Positions 18,581-27,685 of a stretch of DNA of 64,000 nucleotides are shown in pieces. The notes beneath the pieces are model-generated. The model saw only the letters and a list, made by a program, of their open reading frames with translations. It was not told the origin of the DNA and did not search any database. The stretch lies in contig NZ_RBWU01000001.1 of NCBI RefSeq assembly GCF_003634705.1, positions 62,001 through 126,000 on the forward strand. The letters are read 5' to 3'. Every line of letters begins with the position of its first letter. The first letter of the stretch is position 1. This DNA is from Actinomadura pelletieri DSM 43383. GTDB lineage: Bacteria; Actinomycetota; Actinomycetes; Streptosporangiales; Streptosporangiaceae. A program made the translations under genes and the position numbers.

Positions 18581-18602
18581 CCTGAATCCTTGCTCTTATC
18601 GA

Positions 18603-18989
18603 TTAGCGGGAATTGTGGCGAGCCTGGTGTCGAGATCGGATGCGTGATTGCCGTGCCGCTCGCTGGGTTGGTTGGCAGAAGACGCATGTCCCTTCGTGAA
18701 AGTTGGGTCGGTCGGGGTGGATGCGGTTCGACAGCGTAGGGGCGAGGATGTGGAACAGGGCGCATTCGACGTCGTAGGCGTTGGTGGCGTTTGGGTGTAC
18801 GTCATAGGTGAAGTAGGCGCCACGCTGGTCGGCACAGTGACGAAGGAGTCGCTGGCGAACATCGGTATCGCTGCGACCGATGTACATCGGGTCTCCGATA
18901 GCGGTGTAGAGGACATATGTGCCGATTGTCTGTGGAGGAATAAGCGCCCGGACCAGCCACGATCGTAGACGCAATGCCCGCGGCGTCAC
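18603..18989 (-). CDS. GIY-YIG family nuclease
   Basis: A 128-aa protein. GTYVLYT (23-29) and MYIGRS (35-40) give the GIY...YIG pair. An arginine follows in the DVRQRLLRH helix, and Glu75 in YDVECALFH matches the metal-binding glutamate; Asn88 lies in LSNRIHPDRPN. A CVFC pair near residue 103 may bind zinc. The start overlaps the upstream gene's stop (ATGA). GIY-YIG domains cut DNA. Lying between a sigma-like protein and a GHKL ATPase in a phosphorothioation island, it is a good candidate for the cutting component of a restriction module. Confidence 0.85.
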   Translation of the reverse strand: MTPRALRLRSWLVRALIPPQTIGTYVLYTAIGDPMYIGRSDTDVRQRLLRHCADQRGAYFTYDVHPNATNAYDVECALFHILAPTLSNRIHPDRPNFHEGTCVFCQPTQRAARQSRIRSRHQARHNSR

Positions 18990-19450
18990 GTTGCTTGTAC
19001 CGCGCCTTTCCAGAGGGTGAAGGCGTTGCGTCGCGCTCGGCTGATCCGTTCACGCATCCGAGGCAGAGGCACCCCGGATCCGGGGGCCAGGGTGTTGGCG
19101 TCATCTCCGTGAGCGAGGTTCCAGAGAAGGGTCCGCTCGCCTTCAGTGAGGCGCGACTCCGTGCGCAGCCATTCGAGAGTCTCAACGACGACGTAGTGAG
19201 TGTCGATGGCTCCGCGGTCCGAACGGTCGAGGGGCACTGTGGGGGCGATGGCCCTACGACGTTCCAGCGCCTCGTAGGCGTGGCCCATGGCCGACCGTAT
19301 CCGTTGTCGCGCTGGCGTGATGGTGTCCGTGGTGTTGCGCAGAAGTTCGTCGAGGGCGCGATCGATGCGGTCAAGCTCGTAGGTGTCGCGCGTGCCCAGA
19401 GCCTGTTGCTGCAAGGCGGAAACCGCACCCGCAACTGAGGGGCTGATCAT
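18986..19450 (-). CDS. Small helical protein with sigma-like HTH
   Basis: A 154-aa protein. The C-terminal portion, LTEGERTLLWNLAHGDDANT followed by VPLPRMRERISRARRNAF, resembles sigma-70 region 4 or a LuxR-type HTH. The N-terminal part is helical (DRIDRALDELLRNTTDTITP). It is the first gene after the 287-base gap behind dndE and overlaps the GIY-YIG gene by 4 bases. It may be the regulator or DNA-targeting subunit of the downstream module. I do not know a named family. Confidence 0.6.
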   Translation of the reverse strand: MISPSVAGAVSALQQQALGTRDTYELDRIDRALDELLRNTTDTITPARQRIRSAMGHAYEALERRRAIAPTVPLDRSDRGAIDTHYVVVETLEWLRTESRLTEGERTLLWNLAHGDDANTLAPGSGVPLPRMRERISRARRNAFTLWKGAVQAT

Positions 19451-19473
19451 TGCTCGCTCCGTGGTGTCTGGTG

Positions 19474-19496
19474 GTGTGCCCCATGCGGTGGCACAC
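19474..19496. promoter_or_regulatory. Inverted repeat upstream of the 154-aa gene
   Basis: GTGTGCC (19474-19480) and GGCACAC (19490-19496) form a perfect 7-bp inverted repeat with a 9-base gap. It sits 24 bases upstream of the leftward start at 19450, within the only sizeable gap of the Dnd run. The position suits an operator or a leader hairpin. No regulator is identified; the HTH protein just downstream could be self-regulating. Confidence 0.4.
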
Positions 19497-19737
19497 GTCC
19501 GAAAGGTGAAGCGGCGGTATGTAGTTGTGTCGCCAGGGTACTGGAGGCACCTGACAGATGAGGGCGATCCGCGGAACCTCGCTGTCAGCGGACGCTGCGG
19601 TTGCCCTCGCTTCTATAGGTCGGGTGAAAGCGACGGTTGTTGCAGGGATTGACGATGTTTGTTTGTTGGTCCGATCGGTGGCGGGAGGTACCCAGGTCGA
19701 AGGGCGCGTCGCGTGTGGGGCGAACCGCACGGGTCAC

Positions 19738-20118
19738 CTAGTCCGTGGCGATGGTGATCAGGTCCTGGATGGAGCGCAGGTCCTGGCGGCCAGCAAGAAA
19801 CCCGATTCCGCGATGCAAGTGGATGATCAACGTCTTACGGACCGCGGCATCCGAGGGTTCCTCGCCCTCGGCTACGCACCGTTGCTTGAGCAGTGCAAGG
19901 TAGACGTCACCGTAGGAATCGGCGAAGGTCTTCCAGGAGATCTCCACGTTGGAGTCCGTGATGATGTCTTTGACCAGCGGCGGCGAGGGGTCGCGCAGTG
20001 ACAGAGCAAGGGCCCAACGACAGAGCTCGTTCCACTGAGTCAGACCTGTGTGCCGCTTGAGCCATGAGAGCTGTTCTTTAGCGTGTTGTGACAGCCGGAT
20101 GGTGATCTCAGACGGCAT
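19738..20118 (-). CDS. dndE: DNA sulfur modification protein DndE
   Basis: 126 aa from the ATG at 20118, preceded by GAAGGAG; the longer open frame is dndD shadow. The N-terminus EITIRLSQHAKEQLSWLKRH, then WNELCRWALALSLRDPSPP, matches DndE, a small protein needed for phosphorothioation that is reported to bind nicked DNA. The segment EISWKTFADSYGDVYLALLK is also typical. It overlaps the end of dndD by 11 bases, so it is translated from the dndBCDE mRNA. It is the last core gene before the 287-base gap. Confidence 0.92.
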   Translation of the reverse strand: MPSEITIRLSQHAKEQLSWLKRHTGLTQWNELCRWALALSLRDPSPPLVKDIITDSNVEISWKTFADSYGDVYLALLKQRCVAEGEEPSDAAVRKTLIIHLHRGIGFLAGRQDLRSIQDLITIATD

Positions 20119-22099
20119 GCATATCTCCTTCGGTCCACCAGTAGCCAGGCACGACGCGGGTGGTGAAGGTGGTGTCGTTGTGAACAAGGACGTAGCTGTG
20201 CGTCACAGAGGGCTTGAGTCTCCGAAGCAATTCCTCGTCGATCTCTTCGTCGGTGGACAGGAGGAGGACCTGGCGGCCTGCTTGAGGGAAGTACTGGTCG
20301 ACGAGACGTTGGCGATGGCGGCTGTCGAGGCGGCCCAGAGGGGTGTCGATGACCGTAGGTAGGCGGTTGCCGGCGACCTTGGCCAGCCCCCACAGGAGCG
20401 AGACAGCCAGAAGCTGCCGCTCACCTGCGCTAAGCCGAGAGGGATCGATGATTTCACCATCGGAGTTGGTAAGCGTGAGCTGGAACTTGTCCGTATCGAT
20501 CCGTAGATCCTTGACGAGCGTGCTCTTCCTCATCAGCTTCTGGAAGCTTGTCAACACCGCTACCTCAAGCCTGCTGATGTGCTTGTTCAGCAGCGCCTCG
20601 CCAAATTTGTCCAAGGTGTTGCGAGCCTTTTCCGCGTAGATAACGATGCGTCGGAGTTCTTCCTCGCGGATGAGGGTCTTGGTTCGCTGCTGCTGTGACC
20701 GTTCGAGTTCTGCGGCTAGCCGATCGCGGTGGCCTTTGATTTCCTTTAGCTCTGTTTCAGCGCGCTGAACTGCGCTCTTAGCGACGGCAAGAGCATCCAT
20801 GCGTCGCTGGCGTTCCTCCAACAAGGTCTTGATACGCTGCTCGTCGGGAACTGCGGCGAGTTCGCGGTCTGCCTCCTCCAGTTGATGGATCGTTTTGCTT
20901 GCCTCCAGGAGAAGCTCGGCTGCGCGTGACTCGTCACTTGCCAGTGCCTGGTCTAGAGCAGCTAGCTTCAGGGGAAGATCGTGAGGTAGACCGAGCCTTT
21001 GGTCGAGACCGGTCACAGACGCGCGTTTCTTGCGATCGTTAGTCAGTTTTCTCTTTAGAGCGGTACGCGCCTTTGCTGAAACGTCATCATCCAGTTGATC
21101 GATGAGCCATGCATCGCGCGCTTCGAGTACCTCAAGCAACTGACGTGCTTCGCTCGACTCCTGCTCGCGTTCCGCCTGCTTTCCCGCCGCCGCAAGTTGG
21201 TCACGCAGCAGGGCCAGAGGGAGCGGCCCCGCTGCAATGTCCCGCAAGCTCTTCTGCAGAGTTCCTAGCCGGGCCGCAATTGCTGCACGAGACTCTTCGA
21301 GCTCTCGGAGCCGCTCATATAGCTTGCCACCTGCACGCTCAAAAGTATGTTCGATCTTATCGAGCTCGACTCGTGTGCGGTCCGCGTGTGATCGGAGCTG
21401 CCCTAGGCGCTGATTCCGATCGGCGACCTCCTGGTTGGCGGCGTCGTACCTCGTCTCCTGGTCCTGTATCCGGGTCACAATGGCCTGGTCCTCGCTTGAT
21501 AGCCTTTGGCGACGTTGCAGTGCCAGGAGGTCCGTGCGCAGTTGTTCCACAGCGCTGACACCCAGTAGCGAGTGGACGGCGGACTCAATGACGCTGGCGG
21601 CCCGCTCCGGGTCAGCAAGGGATTCGACCTTCTCCCCATCGAAGAAGAATAGGGAAGCAACCTCTAGCGGTAGGATCTCCTCTACATGTTCAGCCCAGCC
21701 TTGGCTAATAGAGCGGCTATACTTTCCGTCCAACAGAACGCTAAGGTTTTCCTTCAGTTGCTTTCCAATAAGGCTCCAGCTCCGGGTTACCTCGTAGGTC
21801 CGCTCCTGACCCTCGACCGTGACGGAGAATTCAAGCTTGAGCTCAGAGCCACGGCTGGAATCTGCCTTACGGTTGATGCTCTCGCGAAGATAAGCGTCGT
21901 AGGAGCGGTTGCCCCGGCCACTGCAGCGCGCCCGGGGGCCGTAGAGGACGAGTTGAATGGCATCCAGCAGGGTTGTCTTACCGCATCCGTTCAAGCCGCC
22001 GATCAAAATGATCGGACGTCGTGGCTTCACGCGGAGGTCGAGACTATGCAGCCCGTGGTAGGCGCCGAAGTCGCGAAGTGTGAGGCTATGCAGATGCAT
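20108..22099 (-). CDS. dndD: DNA sulfur modification ATPase DndD
   Basis: A 663-aa SMC/RecN-like ATPase. Walker A is GGLNGCGKTTLLDAIQ (about 34-49). The ABC signature is RLSAGERQLLAVSLLWG, followed by Walker B TVIDTPLGRLD. Long coiled-coil stretches lie between (for example ELEESRAAIAARLGTLQKSL). DndD provides ATPase or DNA-nicking activity during sulfur insertion into the DNA backbone, working with DndC and DndE. The start overlaps the end of dndC by 14 bases and the stop overlaps dndE. Length and motif order fit the family with no defect seen. Confidence 0.95.
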   Translation of the reverse strand: MHLHSLTLRDFGAYHGLHSLDLRVKPRRPIILIGGLNGCGKTTLLDAIQLVLYGPRARCSGRGNRSYDAYLRESINRKADSSRGSELKLEFSVTVEGQERTYEVTRSWSLIGKQLKENLSVLLDGKYSRSISQGWAEHVEEILPLEVASLFFFDGEKVESLADPERAASVIESAVHSLLGVSAVEQLRTDLLALQRRQRLSSEDQAIVTRIQDQETRYDAANQEVADRNQRLGQLRSHADRTRVELDKIEHTFERAGGKLYERLRELEESRAAIAARLGTLQKSLRDIAAGPLPLALLRDQLAAAGKQAEREQESSEARQLLEVLEARDAWLIDQLDDDVSAKARTALKRKLTNDRKKRASVTGLDQRLGLPHDLPLKLAALDQALASDESRAAELLLEASKTIHQLEEADRELAAVPDEQRIKTLLEERQRRMDALAVAKSAVQRAETELKEIKGHRDRLAAELERSQQQRTKTLIREEELRRIVIYAEKARNTLDKFGEALLNKHISRLEVAVLTSFQKLMRKSTLVKDLRIDTDKFQLTLTNSDGEIIDPSRLSAGERQLLAVSLLWGLAKVAGNRLPTVIDTPLGRLDSRHRQRLVDQYFPQAGRQVLLLSTDEEIDEELLRRLKPSVTHSYVLVHNDTTFTTRVVPGYWWTEGDMHAV

Positions 22100-23579
22100 C
22101 GATGTCCTCTACATCCAGTGTTGGATGGGTTGGGGTACCCTGACGCAGTTCCCGCATTTTCTGCGCGAACTCTAGAGCATCGTCTGCATCCTCGTAGAAG
22201 CCCTTCTTGATGGCCTTTTCAAGAGCACCGAACAACCCTGCCCGTCGGGCCATGGTGCGATAGTTCCGCTCGACTCCGAGGAGTTCGCGAGTCATCGCGA
22301 AGTGGATATCGTCGCCATCACAGGCGTCCCGGAGTAGTTCGATCTCCTCCGCGCCAATAACGAGTTGTTCGTCCAGCGGGCGTCCCGGAAACGCTTCGCC
22401 AGTCGCTTCCTCGTAGATTCTTGGCAGAGAGTCTTCCACTTCGTGCTTATCGAAGACCCAGATTCGCCGGATCTCGTGCAACTCTTCCATTGTAATCAAT
22501 TCGATGTCACGCACGTGCTCCGGCGCCTTCTTGCGCACAAGAGACTGGGCCACAAGAAGCTTTTCTAGCCACTCTTCGCGAGCAAATTGCTTGTACGGCC
22601 CGGGAATAGGCCGATCGTTGAATAGCTGAACGTTCCCGTTCATTCTCCGGAAGTCTCGGGTCTCACCTTCCCTCGCTACGTCGTCGAGCTCGTTGCGCAG
22701 CTTGAGGAGCGGCCGCATCCACTCCTTCTCTTCATCGTTGCGGATCATGGCCGTCATCGACTTGTCCTGCTCCACCAGCGTGCAAGTCCAGCAACCAAAG
22801 CGGCTGTCACCGCATGACGGCGTAGTGTTGTCGACCACCAAGGGGCACTCCGTATCGTCGGAGGCCCCCTGATACATGGTGAGGAGATCCTTGTTCCGGT
22901 GTCCCCAGGGATTGGGGTGCTGCATGAGGAACATCCAGACCTCGTCGGTGGTCCATGCCTCGATGGGACTGTAGACGAGGGAGTTGGGCAGGTTCCCATT
23001 GGGCGAGAGACGGTCGCGGACACGACCTTTCTCATGCTTCGCCATCGCACGTGCGCGTGCTTGGCTCTCAGTCTTGCGGATGCCTAGGACGAGGATGGCC
23101 TCACCATGCCGGCGGACAACTCGCCGAATGAAGGCGTTTGACGGCTTGATCTTGAGGCGCTCAGTGCACCAGCGGAACTTTGGACGTGGAGCGGGATAAC
23201 CGCGGCCGATCAGATTAACCCAAAAGGTGTCCTTGACTTCGGGGATCAGCCGATGCGGCTCGATGGGAAGCGACTGCTGCTCGGCGGCGACGCGCATGGT
23301 CTCCAGCGACTTGGTGACCCAAGCGGCGACGACGGGATTCTCTACCAGAGTATCTGTGCTGATCACATGTACCGGCTTGCTGCGTTGATCGGCAGGAAGC
23401 CCTTTTAGCGCAAGCCAGACGAGTTGGAGAACGGCAGTTGAGTCCTTACCCCCGCTATAGCCGACAACCCAGGGCACCTCGTCGGCAATATAGAGTTGGC
23501 GGATCTCCTCCGTCAGCTCGTCGATTACTTCGGCAAGAGGCCTATCCTGGAAGGGAGCTGTCGACTTACGGGTACTCAT
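22086..23579 (-). CDS. dndC: DNA sulfur modification protein DndC (PAPS reductase-like)
   Basis: A 497-aa protein of the PP-loop/PAPS reductase superfamily: YSGGKDSTAV at 41-50 binds ATP. FRWCTERLKIKP and the cluster SCGDSRFGCWTC supply cysteines for an iron-sulfur cluster. DndC is thought to activate the DNA backbone for sulfur transfer from the DndA persulfide. It starts at the ATG at 23579, which overlaps the dndB stop (ATGA), and overlaps dndD at its end. All key residues appear intact. Confidence 0.95.
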   Translation of the reverse strand: MSTRKSTAPFQDRPLAEVIDELTEEIRQLYIADEVPWVVGYSGGKDSTAVLQLVWLALKGLPADQRSKPVHVISTDTLVENPVVAAWVTKSLETMRVAAEQQSLPIEPHRLIPEVKDTFWVNLIGRGYPAPRPKFRWCTERLKIKPSNAFIRRVVRRHGEAILVLGIRKTESQARARAMAKHEKGRVRDRLSPNGNLPNSLVYSPIEAWTTDEVWMFLMQHPNPWGHRNKDLLTMYQGASDDTECPLVVDNTTPSCGDSRFGCWTCTLVEQDKSMTAMIRNDEEKEWMRPLLKLRNELDDVAREGETRDFRRMNGNVQLFNDRPIPGPYKQFAREEWLEKLLVAQSLVRKKAPEHVRDIELITMEELHEIRRIWVFDKHEVEDSLPRIYEEATGEAFPGRPLDEQLVIGAEEIELLRDACDGDDIHFAMTRELLGVERNYRTMARRAGLFGALEKAIKKGFYEDADDALEFAQKMRELRQGTPTHPTLDVEDIDASA

Positions 23580-24703
23580 GAATCTCCTTGCACGTGCGCG
23601 TCTTCCACCTGCTGTTCCTCTGGGCTTAGCTCAAGCTTTAGGTGGTGACGCAGATAATTCGTACTCAAGGTCAAGTTCTGATGGCTCTTCTGCACACGCC
23701 CGCCGATCAGGGCACGGCCTTCCCAGTCGAGGTTGGTACGCGACCAATCCACTGATGAGAGGGCCTCAAGTCTTGGCCGCCACAGCTCCGGCGACAGAGA
23801 TTCCCGCAATAGGGAGTTGCCCACACGACCAAGCGCATGCAAGGCGATGCCATGGCTATGCAGGAAGTCGCGTCGCACCTCTTGTGCTGACAGTTGTCGG
23901 CGCCTTACCAGGGCCCACTCTGGAATAACGGCATCGACTGTCGTCCAATACGCCTCGGCCAGCTCTCGCGACTTGTCTTTGGTGATTTCCAGCCCGTGCA
24001 GAAGAGCCTGGGTGGCGTAGTAGATCGAGCTCAGGGTGAACAACTTGCGGGAACGCTGTGAGAGGGTGCTGCTCTCCATCTCCACATGCCCCTTGAACAC
24101 TGGAGACTTCATGGCAAGCAGGCGGGCGATCGTCGCCAGGTCGTCACGATGGTCGTACAGCACACCTAGGGATCGGGGTGGCCTCACGGCGTGCCGGTTC
24201 AAGTCGGCGAACATCTGCTGGCAACGGGAGAGACCCGCATCGTGGAAGAACACGACGGCGATCGTCTCCTCGCCGAGGTCAGGGTTCTCCTTTAGCGCCT
24301 GCTCGATTGCGGCACGCCGGTGCTGGCCGTCGTTGATCAGGAAGCGGGCTGCCATGGAGATCCTGATCTGGCCAACCCGCATGCCCACGCCGCTGTCGGT
24401 GACGCTCTCGAAGTGGATCGTGCCGTCGACGGACGCGGTGATCGCGCTGAAGACGTAATCCTGTGGATTGTCCACGATGTACCGGGTCAGCGCGGGGAGA
24501 CGCCCCTTGTTCAGTACACGCTGAGCGCGAACGTCCGGCGCCAGCTCATCCTCATCAAACAAGAAGATCTTCGGAATAAGGCGAAGTGGACACATGGATA
24601 CGTAGAACTCACGCCCTGCCTGGACGCCACGGATGGCCGGAAAGATGTACTCAAACCCGGCCGACGCCGTCCCGGTGGGCTCTGCGGCAGCTGATGATCC
24701 CAC
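23576..24703 (-). CDS. dndB: DndB, DGQHR-domain regulator of phosphorothioation
   Basis: 375 aa from the GTG at 24703. The DGQHR motif lies in FLINDGQHRRAAIEQAL (125-129), followed by CQQMFADLNRHAVRPPRSLG, both typical of DndB. DndB is not needed for sulfur insertion but affects modification frequency and in some bacteria represses the dnd operon by binding its promoter. It is the first gene of the leftward dndBCDE operon and lies back to back with dndA across a 74-base promoter region containing a 7-bp inverted repeat. Confidence 0.93.
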   Translation of the reverse strand: MGSSAAAEPTGTASAGFEYIFPAIRGVQAGREFYVSMCPLRLIPKIFLFDEDELAPDVRAQRVLNKGRLPALTRYIVDNPQDYVFSAITASVDGTIHFESVTDSGVGMRVGQIRISMAARFLINDGQHRRAAIEQALKENPDLGEETIAVVFFHDAGLSRCQQMFADLNRHAVRPPRSLGVLYDHRDDLATIARLLAMKSPVFKGHVEMESSTLSQRSRKLFTLSSIYYATQALLHGLEITKDKSRELAEAYWTTVDAVIPEWALVRRRQLSAQEVRRDFLHSHGIALHALGRVGNSLLRESLSPELWRPRLEALSSVDWSRTNLDWEGRALIGGRVQKSHQNLTLSTNYLRHHLKLELSPEEQQVEDAHVQGDS

Positions 24704-24716
24704 CGGGTAACGCTAT

Positions 24717-24740
24717 CGTACGTCAGGGAAACAACGTACG
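24717..24740. promoter_or_regulatory. Inverted repeat in the dndB/dndA divergent promoter
   Basis: CGTACGT (24717-24723) and ACGTACG (24734-24740) form a perfect inverted repeat with a 10-base gap, inside the 74 bases between the dndB start (24703) and the dndA start (24778). Each half is itself nearly palindromic. The site could serve both divergent promoters as an operator. DndB binding to such a region is known in other bacteria; binding here is an inference. Confidence 0.5.
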
Positions 24741-24777
24741 CGACTTGCGAAACAACGCTCGAAGGTAGGTTGGGGCC

Positions 24778-25926
24778 ATGGTGACGTACCTTGACGTGGC
24801 AGCCACCACGCGCGTGGATCCGCGTGTGGCGGAAGAGGTCCTGCGCTGGATGACCGAGGACTTCGGCAACGCCGGCAGCCGCACACACGAGTACGGCACC
24901 CGCGCTAAGCGCGGCGTCCAGCGTGCCCGCGAGTACCTGGCCAGTACAGTGAGCGCCGAACCCGACGAGTTGATCTTCACAAGCGGCGCTACGGAGAGTA
25001 ACAACATCGCTCTGCTCGGCTTGGCTCCCTATGGGGAACGCACTGGCAGGCGCCACGTCATCACTTCCGCCATTGAGCACAAGGCGGTGCTGGAGCCACT
25101 GGAGCACCTACAGAGCAAGGGCTTCGAAGTCGACTTCCTTGAGCCCGGCTCCTCAGGAAGGATCTCCGCCGATGCCGTGATGCAGCGGCTGCGTCCTGAC
25201 ACGCTCCTGGTGTCACTTATGCATGTGAACAACGAGACTGGCGTGATCCAACCGGTCGCAGAACTGGCGAATCAACTTCGCGCCACCGCTACTTACCTTC
25301 ACGTGGACGCCGCTCAGGGATACGGCAAAGTACCCGGCGACCTGACCGCACCGATCGACATGATCAGCATTAGCGGCCACAAGATCGGCGCCCCCAAAGG
25401 CATCGGCGCCCTCGTCACACGCCGGCGAGAGGAACAGGACGATGAACGGGTTCCGCTGGAGCCGATCATGCTCGGTGGCGGACAGGAGCGCGGGCTGCGG
25501 CCTGGAACGCTGGCGGTGCCGCTGATCATGGGGTTGGCCGAGGCGACCAAGATCTTCGAGAAAGAACACGCCCAATGGCAAGCGGACGCGCTAGAGCTGC
25601 GTACCCGGCTCCTTGCAGCGCTGGCTCGAACCCGCTTTCATGTCAACGGCGACCAGGAACATGTCGTGCCACACATCCTGAACGTCTCCTTCAACAACGT
25701 GGACGCCGAGGCGCTCATCGTCCGGCTCAAAGAAGAGGTCGCGGTCGCGACCGGCTCCGCCTGCACCAGCGCTTCTTACACGACTAGCCACGTACTTCGC
25801 GCTATGGGACTACCGGAAGAGACGGCGTCGAACGGACTTCGTCTCTCCTGGTTCCCTAGCCAAGCGCAGGATCTAGATGTCGACGAGTTGGCGCGCATCG
25901 TTGCAAACTTGCAGCCGAGCACATGA
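24778..25926 (+). CDS. dndA: Cysteine desulfurase DndA
   Basis: A 382-aa NifS/IscS-type cysteine desulfurase. SGHKIGAPKGIG carries the lysine that binds pyridoxal phosphate, HVDAAQGYGK the cofactor aspartate, and ATGSACTSASYTTSHVL the catalytic cysteine in its loop. It supplies persulfide sulfur to DndC. It is divergent from dndB, as in several actinobacterial dnd clusters where dndA is transcribed away from dndBCDE. It ends 4 bases from the convergent methyltransferase gene. All motifs are intact. Confidence 0.95.
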   Translation: MVTYLDVAATTRVDPRVAEEVLRWMTEDFGNAGSRTHEYGTRAKRGVQRAREYLASTVSAEPDELIFTSGATESNNIALLGLAPYGERTGRRHVITSAIEHKAVLEPLEHLQSKGFEVDFLEPGSSGRISADAVMQRLRPDTLLVSLMHVNNETGVIQPVAELANQLRATATYLHVDAAQGYGKVPGDLTAPIDMISISGHKIGAPKGIGALVTRRREEQDDERVPLEPIMLGGGQERGLRPGTLAVPLIMGLAEATKIFEKEHAQWQADALELRTRLLAALARTRFHVNGDQEHVVPHILNVSFNNVDAEALIVRLKEEVAVATGSACTSASYTTSHVLRAMGLPEETASNGLRLSWFPSQAQDLDVDELARIVANLQPST

Positions 25927-25930
25927 CTTT

Positions 25931-27367
25931 TCAGCCGTGCCTGCGCACCAAGCGGTGCCCGCGCAGGGCACGCCCGCATCGCAAGAGTTCGGTCTCCCAG
26001 CCACTTTCGGTACCGATGAGATGGGGATTCTCGTACAGGCCCGCCCGGACCTCAGCCTGAGTGAGCCGCCGGTACTTGCCCGCATCTGGGTCGTCGGGAT
26101 GGAGGAACTCATGTTTACGGTGCAGCAGCGGGCGGTTGTCCGAGGCGCTGTAAGAGCGGTGCGCTGTCTCGAAGGATCCGAGATCGACGTGGTAGGACGT
26201 GAGCAGCCGCGGATGCGGGTCGCTATCGAAGTCCGGATAGTCCAGCCAACTCACCGCGCGGCCCTGATGGTGGAGCTTGGCGATCGTCCACGCGTGGGGC
26301 CTGCCAGCGGCGATCGACGCACAATGTTCGTACAGGCGCAGAACCGTGGGCAACTGGTCGACCGCCCGCTGATGGACGTACAACGCCGTGGGAGTCAGCT
26401 TCCCCACGCTTGAGGCGTTCATCGCCCCGCGGACGTAGGTGTCGTCCCGCAGTTTGAACAGCAGCCTGTCGGCGCGCTGGCAGGCCTCCCTGTAGGAGGA
26501 GAAGAACGCCCGGATGTCGAGCTGTACGGTGATTGGCAGGCTGGTGAACGGCCCTCGGCCGTTGAACAGCTCGACTGCCAGGAACAGAAGCGTGCTGAGG
26601 GTGGTGCGCTTGGCCGCCGCCGCCACTTTGACCGGCTCGACGGAATCGTTCACCAGCCGGCGCACCTCGCTCGGACGCAGGTCCCCCAGCAGCTGAGCCG
26701 TGGGCAGCGGCATTTCCTCCAGCCGGGGCAGCCGACCACGCCGCTCCACATGATCGATGAGCGCAGCGATCGCTGAGGCCGTGTCCTCTGAAGCCAACCA
26801 CTGCTCATCAGACATGACCCGCTGCGCCAGGTAGCTCAGCCTGGCGGTGTCGTTCTTGAACGAATAGATGATCCCCGGAGAGGCGGAGATCGCCCGCACA
26901 CCGACGACCTCCTCCACATAAGCGCGAAGCTCACTTGCTGTGAACAGATGTTGAAAAGTCTGTCGCCGCGTCAGCACCCCGTCACCAACCGCGACACCGT
27001 TGACCTTCGACCGCTCCCAAACCAAACGGGCGGAGACGATCAAAACCGTGCTCGCCAGATCCCAGGCACGTTCCAGCGTCCGACGCCGCTCGACAGGATC
27101 CTCAATGACGTTCAGGACATAGGTGAGCAGAACGACATCTGCCGGATCCAACCCTGCGTCGGGGTTGTAGAAGGGATCCCAGCCGACCACCTCACAGCCC
27201 ATCTGCCGCAGGAGACGCACGTCTCCACCACGCCCGCACCCGTAGTCGAGTACGGACCTTCCCGACAGGACCTGCTTGTCCAAGATGGCTTGCCGGGCTG
27301 GAACCGATAGCCCGTCCCGGCTGATAGCGGTCAGACTGCGCTCACTACCCCACGCCTGTTGGGTCAT
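25931..27367 (-). CDS. DNA phosphorothioation-associated putative methyltransferase
   Basis: A 478-aa protein with an N-terminal SAM-binding Rossmann motif VLDYGCGRGGDVRLL (39-53), then VVGWDPFYNP and a DVVLLTYVLNVIEDPVERR segment. This order is that of the methyltransferase-like family found next to dnd genes. The C-terminal half contains a FAKL-like repeatless region (RADRLLFKLRDDTYVRG) and DNRPLLHRKHEFL. It converges on dndA, and a 101-aa gene precedes it by 12 bases. Its role in phosphorothioation biology has not been settled as far as I know. The family assignment is firm by motif order. Confidence 0.85.
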   Translation of the reverse strand: MTQQAWGSERSLTAISRDGLSVPARQAILDKQVLSGRSVLDYGCGRGGDVRLLRQMGCEVVGWDPFYNPDAGLDPADVVLLTYVLNVIEDPVERRRTLERAWDLASTVLIVSARLVWERSKVNGVAVGDGVLTRRQTFQHLFTASELRAYVEEVVGVRAISASPGIIYSFKNDTARLSYLAQRVMSDEQWLASEDTASAIAALIDHVERRGRLPRLEEMPLPTAQLLGDLRPSEVRRLVNDSVEPVKVAAAAKRTTLSTLLFLAVELFNGRGPFTSLPITVQLDIRAFFSSYREACQRADRLLFKLRDDTYVRGAMNASSVGKLTPTALYVHQRAVDQLPTVLRLYEHCASIAAGRPHAWTIAKLHHQGRAVSWLDYPDFDSDPHPRLLTSYHVDLGSFETAHRSYSASDNRPLLHRKHEFLHPDDPDAGKYRRLTQAEVRAGLYENPHLIGTESGWETELLRCGRALRGHRLVRRHG

Positions 27368-27379
27368 ATAAGCACGCCC

Positions 27380-27685
27380 TCAGCGCGAACGCTCGACATC
27401 GTAACGCCGATACCTCCGTGGAAAGACACTGGCGGCAAACACCACCACCTCCCATCTGTCGGGCCAGGGAAGCGACAGTACGTTCTGAACTTTCACCTGA
27501 CTCAGCCACAGGGCAAACGGATCCTCAGCGACGGCGGCCATCAGCGTGGGCAGCAGTGGCTCAATCGTGCCCGCACCGTGTCGGCGCGCTTCATCAAGAG
27601 CAGCGATCAAGCGTCGGCGTGCAGTGACGTATCGGCTCGGCGGCCCGTTGTGCCGGTTGAGCGCACCCGCCAGCCTCGTTGCCAA
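27380..27685 (-). CDS. Small hypothetical protein upstream of Dnd methyltransferase
   Basis: A 101-aa protein starting MATRLAGALNRHNGPPSRYV. The central part (ALWLSQVKVQNVLSLPWPDR) looks folded. It ends 12 bases before the methyltransferase start and is probably in the same transcript. I recognise no family. It could be a small partner of the methyltransferase. Beyond it, 27686-27819 contains no gene I can support. Confidence 0.5.
   Translation of the reverse strand: MATRLAGALNRHNGPPSRYVTARRRLIAALDEARRHGAGTIEPLLPTLMAAVAEDPFALWLSQVKVQNVLSLPWPDRWEVVVFAASVFPRRYRRYDVERSR

Noticed and set aside
14419..27685. Standard dndFGH restriction genes
   Set aside because: No HerA-type helicase with DptF/DptG partners is present; the genes behind dndE belong to other families.
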